Of a DNA stretch of 64,000 nucleotides, positions 1-11,100 are shown one piece after another. Below the pieces are notes generated by a model. That model was given only the letters and a program-made list of their open reading frames with translations, searched no databases and was not told where the DNA came from. Where the stretch lies: positions 23,345,319 to 23,409,318 of the forward strand of contig NC_037591.1 in the NCBI RefSeq assembly GCF_003073045.1, in the 5' to 3' direction. Positions within the stretch are counted from its first letter, which is position 1, and every line of letters starts with the position of its first letter. A program made the position numbers and the translations under genes. Origin of the DNA: Pomacea canaliculata (taxonomy: Eukaryota > Mollusca > Gastropoda > Architaenioglossa > Ampullariidae).

Positions 1-122
1 TTGAACCCAGAGATCCAGCTTAGCAAGCAAATCTAGCATTATATCGGTCATATTGCCTATACATTCTAAGCAAGATTTTTCGTTGACCATAAAAAAAAAT
101 TAATCATTCCTTTGTTATCAAG

Positions 123-489
123 ATGTAACACAAATCATGAAAGCACTTTGCAGTAAATCATTAAGTATTCATGATGCTTATTTTCAACAGGTGAGATTTT
201 TTTTAGCTATCTATTGTAGTTGTGGGAAGGAGAAGGCACATATATTTTATATTTTTGCATGTGTATTTTTTGTACATGCTTGTTTTATTAATCTTGATTC
301 ATGCACAGAATTGATATTTTATGGCATTTCAAGTGTCTGCAGGTTATTCTTCAGCCTGTTCTGGAATCACTGGTGGTTTGGGACAGACAACAGTGGCTTG
401 TAGAAAAAGGCCATCATCCAAGTATAATAGCCATCTTTGATGAAGATGTCTCACCTCGAAATCTTGCAACTGTGTGTATTAAAGAATGA
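123..489 (+). CDS. C-terminal exons of a METTL25/METTL25B-like protein (partial)
   Basis: Two exons, 123..190 and 343..489, join in phase 0: the donor follows CAACAG at 191 and the acceptor AG is at 341-342. TGA lies at 487-489. The last exon reads VILQPVLESLVVWDRQQWL, a linker, then FDEDVSPRNLATVCIKE and stop. As I recall the family, METTL25 and METTL25B (RRNAD1), putative methyltransferase-fold proteins, end with a 'P-V-E-x-x-LLDR' helix followed by 'F-x-P-x-LSPRN-x' and a few basic residues. The W-D-R and SPRNL matches in the right order and distance from the stop support the call. The catalytic part would lie to the left of the window. The last exon is the secure one; the 123..190 exon rests on phase and splice sites alone. 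Confidence 0.62.
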
Positions 490-1890
490 GTATTCTGAAG
501 CTAAACAGCAGTGTTTGTTTTTATTAGGATTTTGTCCTATTTGTGTTCCCCCTAAAAGGTCACTCAAAACTTCTAATGAGATGTTCAGATTAATTTTTCT
601 CTCCTTCACCTTGACAGGATCTTGTTCCTTTTGTCATATTTGTTTATATGTTTTGGTGTAAGTTTCTGTTTATATTCATGTTTTGCCTTTTCTTTTCTGT
701 CTACTTGGCGGGGAGGGGTGTTCTATAAAAATCTATTATCATGATGACTTTAGAAAGGACTTGACTGCTCAAGCATATTGTCACAGATCGGCTTTACATA
801 TGTAAATGGACCGGCAAAGTAGTACTCTTGTCTTCAGCATGTGAATTCATGGTTTATCATTTATCCGTCAGTCCTACCCAAGCTAGAATGCTTTAGTCAT
901 TGGTGGATATGAATATGAGAAATTGTGCAAAATCAACAATAGTTTCAACACTATTTTAGTAAATAGTGAAAAAAGAAAACCTCAAATATTTTCACTTGTT
1001 ATTGATTTTTTATTTTTATTATGTAACTGAAGAATGTGCATCCATCAGGCATCTTAACATCAACAGTTAAGTTCATATATCATGATCACATATTCTCAAA
1101 AGCTGCAGAATGCTTAATATAAACAGCCTTTAGTTCAAATATTTGTTTTTCGTCCAACAAGTATATGATCATGGTTTATAGAATTATTCAGTTCAGACTG
1201 ACATCACAGAAACCTTGGACTTTGCTATGTGAAAGGTCTTTCCTACAATCTCTTCTTGAAGCAGTTATTTTCTGGATGTAGCATACACTCAACACATACC
1301 TGAAAAAAAAAAAAAGACATGAAATGGTTTATAACTACTGTCACATCGCAGAGATTCCAAGTGCAAACAAAGATGTCATTTTTCCACACATATTAAGTTG
1401 CCCCTACATCAAGTGTGCTGATACATAGTATTTTGTGGAGCATACACAGGTGCCAGTTGCTTTATTATACTATCATAAATATTATGATGTGTCTATTTCA
1501 AGCCACTGCAATTTATGCTACTTTTTAAAATTCTGTTTTTCCCTTTACTGCATGTAAAATGTAATTCACACAAGGTGGGGTTTTTGCAACTTTATTTCAT
1601 ATAAACATAAAAGATTCAGAGATTGAAGTCAAAAGACCTTTTATGAGTTATACATGGACATTTGCAGCATTGTTGGTGAATGAAGACAAAATTGCTGGAC
1701 TGGATTTATAATAGTGATCGCAATTATGCTGTCAAAGTCATGGTTATGAAAGCAGAGAAACCCACAAACCCTCTGCATTCTTGGAATCATGGCAAAAAGA
1801 AATTACTCTGAAAAAGACCAGTTTTTATGTTTTTGTATAGTAAAACATACCGTGCACTGTTCAGAACATTTGATTTGTAATATCAGCATC
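490..1890. other. Convergent intergenic stretch: 3' UTRs of METTL25-like gene and TXNL1
   Basis: There is no supported coding exon here. The METTL25-like gene ends at 489 on the plus strand and TXNL1 ends at 1891 on the minus strand, so the region should hold two converging 3' UTRs. A minus-strand AATAAA lies at 1596..1591 and another candidate near 1014-1009. The DNA is AT-rich with a 13-base A run near 1302. Short frames here have no splice or family support. Confidence 0.5.
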
Positions 1891-4800
1891 TCAGTGACTT
1901 TCTCCTTTCTTACCAGCCACCTGGAAATAAAAAACAAACATTTATTTGCAACATAATATCTGCTGGTATTCCATAGAATGCGCACTTTTCTTAATTCCAA
2001 AATAAGCCAGTTGTATTCTGCCACATGCATTCTTTGCTTTTTCATGTTTTATTGTATAAATACAACTTTACTTATCCCAAAGGGTAATTATTAAACAGCT
2101 TTATAGGGAAGCAAGGGTGAGAACCAAATAGTACATCAACAATGCTGTCACACCAGACTGACCCCCATGCAATCACAATTCAAACCCACACATCAAAATT
2201 CTTTTGCACATGGCAGTGTTCAGGATTCATGGGGTGAAATCAGCAAAGTACAACCTTTATATACTGCCAGTTCCTAAAATTCAGACGTTATTAAGGTCCA
2301 TTAATGCAACAAACTAATGTGCTGCATATAACAAAAACTTGCCAACAAACTCTAATTATATATCAATCACGCTTAGACACTTTTTTCTCTCTAAAGAATT
2401 ACCCGCTTAAAATCTTGCATGTTTGTTGTGCACACTGGAGAGCCCAAAAATGTTAGATAATCAATCTGTGTGTTTTCTGAGCCTGCTTGATTGTCTTTCA
2501 CAAACAGCTGTAAAACAGAAAGAAATGATATACATCTAGCATATCAAACTACTCACTGCAAAGAATGAATATCAAAGAAATTTAATAAATTAAATTGGCA
2601 CCTTAAAAAGAAAGTATTAACAGCATTTACAAAGCAAAAGCTCCTAAACTGGTGAACTAAAACTTGAGAGGAGACAGAAATAACAGGAAAAGCATGATTG
2701 GATCACAAAACAAATCAAGAGGACGAGGTTTGGATTTTAAGGCACAACATGTAAATGGTACAAAAGAAAACAGGTCTTTAAAAACTGGTTAATTAAAGAA
2801 AAGATTTTTTTTCAATACCGTGATGCTTTGGACATTCTGGAACTTGACAAACTTAAGTGGAATAACTGCTCCTTCCCTCATGTCTTCTGGTGTCAAACTA
2901 GAAGTGTGGTCAGGAAGAGAAAGAGTAAAAATGTAGAGAAGATAAAAGGAATAAAAGAAAAGCTTGAGGTCATGATGAATGTTTTTTATGATGACATCTT
3001 TAAATGGATGATACTAAATCACATATATATGTATCTGTTACCTCTTTTCATGTTTCCAATGATCAGGAGACCAGTTTACACATAAATCACCCATTCAATT
3101 GACTTGGGAATTGTAAATGTTAACTTACAATAATTTTACATTGATGACAGTTTCTGAATGATAAATATTTTTAGATATGCACTCAGGATTGTACATCCAA
3201 GCAATACAGTCTGGATAATCTTCTATTTTGGGGTATTTAAATATATTTGCAATCAGTTTAAAATAGACAGAAAAGTGACCCTCACTCTATTTGTTGGACT
3301 GGTGCCATGCCATCTGCCTGATCAAAATCCAGCGTGTGTGGCTGGTTGATAAACAATTTCACTGTCTTTGGGCCCTTGTCTGTTTGAAACACCAAGGTTC
3401 ACAATGTGAAACTTACAAATCTACACATCAGAATCAGCAAGTGCAGGGTGTGATGTACATACTGTAAAATTTATAGTGGCGCCTCACTCTGTAGGTTTAC
3501 AAATACATGTAAATAATTGTTCACTGCATTTGAGTTCACTGCATCTTCATGTATAGAATGATCATAACAATGCACTAGTTAAATTTAGCAAAAGAAATTC
3601 TACATATTAAGCTTGTATTTTTACATGCTGTGTAATGGGCATCTATGATCTATTACTTCTTCTCTTAGAAAGCAAAATGGTTATGCTGATAATTACAGTC
3701 TATTACAAAATAATGCTTGCCAGTTCAATCTTCCACTGTAGAACAGTAAAATGTCTTACCAGCTGGAGCTTCCAAACGCATCGAGTGGATTTTCACAGCC
3801 TGATTGAAGCCTATGTTTATGATGAGCTGTTGACAAATAAACTGTTTTATACAACACAACCTCAACAAATATCAGATAATACATACATATGCAAGAAAAG
3901 TAAGATTAAACAAAAATTAAGAAAGCAAACAGGCCTTTTCCACATGGATGTGTGCCAAAAATTAAATGTCCAGAAATCCCCTTTACCTGTTCATCACAGT
4001 CTGACTCCAGGAAACCACCTTTCGCTGCAAAGGCATGCGCAAGAGGATGATCATCTGATTCATTGAGACATTCACATTGTGACTTATTAATAAATGATGA
4101 AAGGTCCATCTGAAAATAACAGAAAGAATATTTAACAAAGTTATAAATCATGTTTCCTATAAAAGTATAAAATTTCTATAATCTACTTTCGCAAACTGGA
4201 AAAAAAAGAAAATGTGTCATTCAAAATAATATCAACATGACAGCATCAAAACACATATTGCAAATGAAAGATAACTATATTTATTAAGCTAAATCAGGTG
4301 TTTTAAAACTGTGTGTGTGCAGGGGGAGGTGAGGATTGGTGTTTTACGCGGAGCCAACAACTGAGGCTATATTCAGAAAAAGAACAGTGTGCCCCAGACG
4401 ACAGGTGAACCCAAGACAGCCGGCCATCACTGTATTGGTGACAGGCAATAACTGTTGCACCACAGGACCACCAGTGTGCAGGGAAGGTGGGGTGGAATAG
4501 GAAGGGGAGGGAAGAAAGAGAGAGAGGAGATGGATATGCATCATTATTTCAAAGTTAATTTTGTCGTCAACTATTTATATTATTATTTTATTATTTCAAA
4601 GTTTACCTTATCTACTTTTTCTCTATTTTTCTTTTTTGAATTGTCATGCATCCTGTAACAATTGATACATAAGTTCTGGACAAAAAAAATATCAAACATT
4701 TATCCATATATTTAGGATTAAGAAAAAATGGTCTTCAATTTATTCACAACTTTTCCTTCAGGCTTGTTAATGGATTGTGCCAACGCAAACATTCCAGCAT

Positions 4801-7800
4801 ACGGATAATTGAAATAAACCCCTACAGTATAGAAAAGGAAATGGAGCAATGCTGAGTACGTACATGCCCTTTTACAGGTATATCACCTTCTCCTTCTTCT
4901 TCATCTTCCTGATACCACTTTCTAATCTTTTCTTCCAAAGCACCAGGGTCTGCACCACGAAGTGAGTCTATCTTTACCTTGTTGCGGTAAAAGATGAAAG
5001 TAGGCATTGCTGTTACACCCTGACCTTGAGCTGTTTCCTGGCAATGAAAAATGTAGTTATAGCATGTCTGCACACATATTATTATTATAGTGAACTTGTA
5101 TAGCACCATGTCCTGGTCCTATGGACAAGCTCATGGCGCTTCATGAAAAAAAAACCCAAGTAGACACGGATGCATACAGCATAACATACAAAATCATTAA
5201 CTAGAGAATGCCCGATGAGATTAAAGATATTTAGCAACAATGTGCTCCAGTGTGCGCTAATCACTTGAAAAACTGATCCAGGCTGCAAATGATCCTGTCC
5301 CCACCAAGCCCAATGGATCTAATAGGTCTAGGTCATCCTTTTTATCTTTTGGCTGCTCATCAGTATGCCTTCAGAATGCCTATTTGAAAACCAAAATGAG
5401 GTCAAGAGCTGTCAGAAGAGAAATCCACTGATATAATAGTGTGCAGTGTTTAGGGTTTCAACTGCCTGTCATTTTTCACAGATTAGGATATGCAAGGTTG
5501 AGGTACAGAGCTAAAGCTTGTAGTTTAGATTCACAAAGCATTATTAGGCTCGTATAAAAGTAGATCAATATATATATAATAAATAACTAGAATCAGTTCG
5601 TGTCCACAGAGCAAATCATCCTTGATAAGTTAAGATCTACAAATGCAAAGTCTGTAGTTGTAGATTAAACAGTAGATCTGGAAACAAGGAGCTGGAGAAA
5701 GATACAGTTAAACCAGAATAACTGTCATGCAGCAAAGTCATTGTTAATTAAAAGAACTGAATGCTAGCAAAATACTCGAATGAGAGGTTAATGTTTCCGT
5801 ACATACGGAATGCTGAAACTGAAAAAGTAATGGCCCAGAAGAATGGCTAAAGAACAAACCTTGACATGACTCCTACAGTCGGTCACAGAAACACAGCAGA
5901 AAATAAAGTTCTGTCAATGATGAACACAGGCACAAACTGCATATCAACTGCAGTTACAACCTAAGTATATAAAGAAACAATTGTGGAGTACGAAAGCTGT
6001 CATGCCAGTTAGGTGCAACCTCATTCTCCTATTATATCCAAACGTGCAAGAATATAACTTGTAGAATTAATTCTGACTGCTGAACTTCAAGACTTGGTAG
6101 TTTCCCATCCATAAAATGCTAGAGGTTTACATTCAGACTCTAAGTTAAAATTGTTGAAATTTAAAAATCCCAGTATAAACATAATGGGAGTTTTATCAAC
6201 TATTCACAGAGAAAAGAACACATAAATCAATGTACATGAGTTTATCATCGTTTGTGACCCCTGGTTTCAATACCTGCCTTTTTGTTAAATTAAAAATGAC
6301 TATCTTTCCATGCTTAGACACTGATTACTGTAACTTTTTTACAACCTCTTCTATTAAGTGCAGTGCTTACTTGTTTGTATTTCTGTACAAAAATACAAGT
6401 ACTTTCACAGTAAGACTGAAACTAACCAAAGTGAACTTAAGAGACTGCTACGGAATCTAATTATTTTCCTTTAAGAGTAGTATATCATGGAAAAATATAG
6501 TATATAGTCAATTCTTGGGTCCATTACACAAAGAGAGCAACACAAAACAAGCTATTTAATCAGTCACCTGACAATTGAATAAATTACTTATTTAGAGTTA
6601 GATTAAAAGTAGCATTTAGTTAGGTTATGAGAAAGAATATGCACTATACAAATCATGCATCTATTATTATTGTTATGAAGACTTCTCTGAAAATATCCAT
6701 AACTCTGCCATCTGCTCTACCACTTGTGCATCTGTTTTATATCTTGTCATGCAAAATTAGGAAATGAAGCTCACCCTATGAATATACTTACAGCCATCTT
6801 GTTCCTGTTTGAATATTCATCTATCTACCATTTCAAATAATGTTTCACTAAAACCTTGCACAACAGATTCAGAAACATGGTCATGCTTAAAGAAATGGTG
6901 GGGTGAACATTTATAATTGTGATGATTGGATACAAGATCTCATTTTCCCAAGTCTTGGTAAACACTCCTTTTCTGTTCTCAAAACATATGCCTACAAACA
7001 TCACCATACACAGAAAGAGATCAAAATCATGGTGCCATAATGTGCCTAGGTAACAGCTTTTCCATTCGCTGAGCATTTCACAACATAAACATCTCTCTGC
7101 ATTATCCTAATGTTGATGTTGTTGACCACTTTCAGAGCATGATGATATCTGTAGGCATGTATCTTGAGAGTGGTAGGAGTGTATTCACCCAGATTTAGGA
7201 CAATAGTATCTGGCACTGATCTTTACTCAATATTTTAAAAAATAAGCACCTCACTAATTCTTTAAACTTATTATTGTAAACGAGAAAATCTACATACCGG
7301 ACATTGGTCAACATCAACTTTCAGGAATAAGGCTTTTGAGTATGATGCGCTGAACTCTGCAAATTTTGGGGCTATTTGGCGACATGGTCCACACCTGTTT
7401 AAAAGGAATGAACGCAAAACTATGAATAAATACATTTTCTGTTGAAGAATCTGTCACAATAAACAGTCAAAATCCAAAAACTTTAAACATTGTGAAAAAT
7501 AGATATTACTAAAGACACAAAAAGTATTCTTTTTTGAATCTGGTTCAGAAAACTGAACATAAACGTTAGTATTGTTACCAATAACATTAGTAAATATTAT
7601 GCGCAGAATAACATTTATATCGATGAGTTCAATGAATCATCATGCAATATTTCAAAATCGCCGGGTCATTATCGTACAATTTTAACATGAATATGATACA
7701 CACCATGTAGCAAAAAAGTCTGCGATCACTAGCCTAGTTCCTGCATTAGTCAATTCCGAACTAAACTGTGTGTCGTCTGTTATTATTCTTACATTCGACA

Positions 7801-7801
7801 T
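1891..7801 (-). CDS. TXNL1: Thioredoxin-like protein 1 (TXNL1), complete, nine exons, 288 aa
   Basis: Coding exons on the minus strand: 7801-7704, 7394-7298, 5037-4864, 4109-3987, 3826-3760, 3379-3286, 2897-2819, 2507-2403 and 1920-1891, all with GT-AG introns and consistent phases; 867 nt. TXNL1 is a cytosolic thioredoxin-fold protein associated with the 26S proteasome. Residues 1-110 form the thioredoxin domain with active site W33-C34-G35-P36-C37, so both redox cysteines are present; MPTFIFYRNKVKID follows. Residues from about 117 form the PITH domain (CECLNESDDH, FLESDCDEQ, FNQAVKIHS, VKFQNVQSIT). The protein ends RVAGKKGESH, almost identical to human RVVGKKGESH, and the length matches human (289). 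Start ATG at 7801-7799 opens the only frame with MSNVRIITDD. The last coding exon adds nine residues and the stop; reading through its donor would give RVIL and stop. Introns hold LINE and SINE pieces. Confidence 0.97.
2052..2230 (-). repeat. 3' tail of a Rex/CR1-like LINE in TXNL1 intron 8
   Basis: On the minus strand the stretch ends with TTACCCTTTGGGATAAGTAA and then AGTTGTATTTATACAAT, the same 3' terminus seen in the longer LINE copies at 29.7-30.3 kb and 25.4-27.0 kb (cut-down form: GGGATTAATAAAGTTGTATT). Only the 3' UTR is present, a typical 5'-truncated insertion. The upstream boundary is approximate. Confidence 0.5.
4321..4475 (-). repeat. tRNA-derived SINE (copy A), minus strand
   Basis: Read on the minus strand there is a tRNA-like head with box A TGGTGCAACAGTTA (4462..4449) and box B GGGTTCACCTGTCGTC (4412..4397), followed by a body ending near TAAAACACCAATC. 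The copy at 59151-59281 shares the same head, spacing and the GGTGTTTTACGC(C/G)GAGCC block. It lies in TXNL1 intron 3. Box A, box B and a second genomic copy together support a SINE family rather than a true tRNA gene. Confidence 0.65.
5079..5290 (-). repeat. 3' end of an L2-type LINE in TXNL1 intron 2
   Basis: Reversed, the end reads GAAGCGCCATGAGC, a spacer, GGTGCTATACAAGTTCAC, then an ATA-rich trinucleotide tail. That is the usual 3' end of L2-like LINEs (AAGCGC..., GGCGCTATATAAAT, then ATT repeats). The same ending occurs at 13265, 23638 and 31167. Only a short 3' fragment is recognisable; the far boundary is a guess. Confidence 0.5.
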
Positions 7802-8146
7802 TTTGAAATGATAGCAAGTTACTAAATGTAACCGAAGAGAATTCCAGAGCACGTAAACGGGTTGGGAGGGGAAGCTATTCTGAGCAACAGGCTAAAGTGA
7901 CATGTAACAAATTTAAAAACCAATTGAGAATCCAAATACTATTATGTAGCGATAGAGGGATTTTCTTTTTTTTAAATTAATATTTATGTTAAATAAAAAA
8001 TCAATTAGTAATTAATTTGATCTCACGTGTATATATTTAGTTTTAAATCAAATAATTAAAATAGATTTAATATCTTCGTATGAAATACAAATTTGTATTA
8101 GGTGCAGACATCCATAACAAAACGCCTGAGAGAAAAAACGCAGTCA
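7802..8146. promoter_or_regulatory. Divergent promoter of TXNL1 and the type I membrane-protein gene
   Basis: TXNL1 begins at 7801 on the minus strand and the membrane-protein gene begins at 8147 on the plus strand, leaving 345 bp for two 5' UTRs and both promoters. The TXNL1 half includes a modest GC-rich patch near 7850-7870, while 7960-8090 is strongly AT-rich. No TATA box of good form was seen at a suitable distance from either start. The assignment rests on gene geometry, not on recognised factor sites. Confidence 0.55.
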
Positions 8147-11100
8147 ATGACGATGTTGATGTTTGCTTTTGTCTTTGTGGGTAAGATTCTTTAAATGTCA
8201 TAAAAATCATAGTCAACCATATTTAGTTAAAAATATAACTTTTTCTTTTGCCTATTACCCTTTCCTAGTGCACATATGCCACTAATGTTCTCTCTGTCCT
8301 ACATGCTTTTTGATCTGGCTTCATTTGTATTTCATCTTTTCTATATCAGTCTCGAGGTCACGGCAATTGAAGGTTCCCCGCGAGGGGTCTGTCTTATGGT
8401 ATTAGATGCAGACTGTTAAAAAATATGACCAGCACATTTCAGTGTATCTTTGGTTTGCCATTTTCCAGAGATTACTGATGGTGGCTGGCCCACAGACTCT
8501 CGAGCGTTTACGTAGACATGTATATAGATGAAGGTCTGCAGTTTCGTTATAGTTGTTGTGGTCTCTTTGTTTCTGCTTTGAGTATTTCAGTGGACATAGT
8601 GTCATTGCCATTCTTGAGCTGTCTGGTGCCTTTATTTCTTCTTTGGCTGGGTGGCTACATACATGCGGTTACATAAATTAAATTCCTTCATACTCCCACT
8701 TCATGCTTTTTTTTTCGCTTCGCTTCTCCTTGTTTTAATATACTTTTCTTGTGCCTTTATCTTTCTATACTCTTGTGCTGCTGTATTGACAGCCACCTTC
8801 TTCTATCTTTTTCTGGTATATGCTGTAAGTTTCTGTGTGTGTTTTTTGAGAGAGATATCTATATATATATATCATCTTTACAGTTATAAAGAACATTCAC
8901 CTTCACATGTTAATGCTTACATATTTATTAGCAGTGTTTTGATATTATTTTTCATTCTTGTATTTTGTTGCATCAATTATTAATCTTTATTTTCCTTATC
9001 TAGATAAGATCATGCTGTGAGGTCAGGGATGTGTCGATTTCAGCATATATACTCATTTGAACTGTCAATTCCACTACAAACAAGCCAATTCGACCTCAGC
9101 CACAAGTTGATTCAACCACAGCCAGGAATTATTCAACCATAGGTGATAGAAATTACTATTATCATCACCAACATTAGGAAAAAAATATTGCAACCTATAA
9201 GCTTTTAATCACATACTGGAAAATGCACTTTGTTTTGTTTTACTGACTGAAAGGCTACATAAAAAAAAACAACTAAAGCCTTAAACAAATAAAGACTGAA
9301 CTGTAGAAAACTTTATCTTGTCTCTGTCTACACACATACAAACAAAGAGACAAACTTGTAAAAGAGGGATATTTTGCATACATTCTCTCCCACACACATA
9401 CACAAATGATGAGAGATAGTCACACAGGCTAACCAAAAGTATTTTTCCAATAGACTGCAAGACTATATTCTTGTCAATGACTTTCAACCCTATTCCACCA
9501 ACCTCCCTTGGCCCTCAAGGGTTCTTACACCTCTCTGTTGTCAGCCATTATCACTTCACATCATATCAAACACCATTTCTGTGTGAGTGACTGTCAAGTC
9601 CAGGACAGTAAAACACCTGATAATGTACAGACACTGTTGACTAAAATATCCATCTGCTTAAAGACATTAAAAACAATGAAAAACAATAAACTTCTACTTA
9701 ATGATGACAAGACTGAAGCCATTCCTATTGGCACATGCCAAAATCTTACTCAACTTACTTGCTCCCTCTCGCTCCAAATCAACAGTATTACCATTTCTGA
9801 CTAAAAACTTGGATGTCGTATTGGACAACACTATGTCCATGCATCAGTTTGTATCCCATATTGCTAAGTCATTCTATTCTCAACTCCACTGCATTAGCCA
9901 GATCTAAAAACATCTTCCAATTGGTGCTATCACTAAACAAGACCTTTCTTGCATCGACTACCGTAACTCTACTTGCTGGCCTTCCTGACTCTACCATCCA
10001 TATTCTCTAGCATGTTTAAAACAATGTTACTTGTCTCATTTTTATTAAGATTAAAACTGATGACATCACCCCTCTCCTTGCTGCACTCCACTAGCTCCCA
10101 GATTCAGTGTTATGTGTTTTAATGGTTTTACCCACACCTACCTATCTAACTTCATATCATCACACCACCTTTTTCTCTTTGCTTCTCTTTTCATGCTTTG
10201 TATTTCTCAGACTTTTTTTTATTTCTGATCCTCTCTACATTCCCCCAGATACCTATCTTCTCTTAAACCTTTTTCTCCTCCCATAGTGTGTGTGTGTGTA
10301 GGTATGTTTGCATATGCGTGTATGAGTTCTTTTATGTGTGACATGAATTTTATATCTAGAGCATTAAAAATGGATAAAAGGAAATCACATTAAAGTTAAT
10401 TTATTTTCATGGTTGAATCATCAAGTTGACCCTTGGTAGTGGTCGAATTGGCAAGTGGTTGAAAATCAGATAGTCAAATCAAGCAATGCCCATGACAGCA
10501 TCATATACCAAACAAAAAAAACCCCTGCACTTGATGATTCAGGTTGTTGCCTGCAAGCAGAAGCATCACCACCAGAAGCAAAGCATGAGTCCTGTGCTGT
10601 GTGGCATCATATAGCAGAACAGTTAACTTCAACCAATGCCATGCAGCAGTCCTGTCAGGCTGGTCAGGGAGAGCCATGCACTCGCTTTGACTGTAAAGGT
10701 GCTTATAAATACAGTGCAGCGGTAAGGCTTGTTCTTAAAATGTCTCATAGCTATAAAAGTTTCTAAAAGTGTTTGTGATTATTTCAAAATCATCATAACC
10801 ATTTTTGACAACAAAATGAACCTTTATTGTAACATGTTTAAAGTATATAGGTCCACATTTGTGTTTTCCTGTAAACAGAATTCCTACATACCCTTGGAAA
10901 ACTCAATTGAAGTGGATTATTGTTTTGGTCTTGTATTGAATCACTGTGATGAACCCCTCAGTCTGGATTTCTATGTGCAAGTGCCTGCAAGAAATATTAC
11001 AGTTCAGCAACGAATTACTCATGACACTCACCTTCCCATTTCAGGTGAGTATCAGCAGCTGGTTAGCAAGGCCTTTAGTCTAGTACTTAATTTTTTTTCT

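Noticed and set aside
8651-8983. 110-codon hydrophobic plus frame resembling a membrane protein
   Set aside because: It arises from T-rich intron DNA (intron 1 of the membrane-protein gene); the hydrophobicity follows from the base composition.
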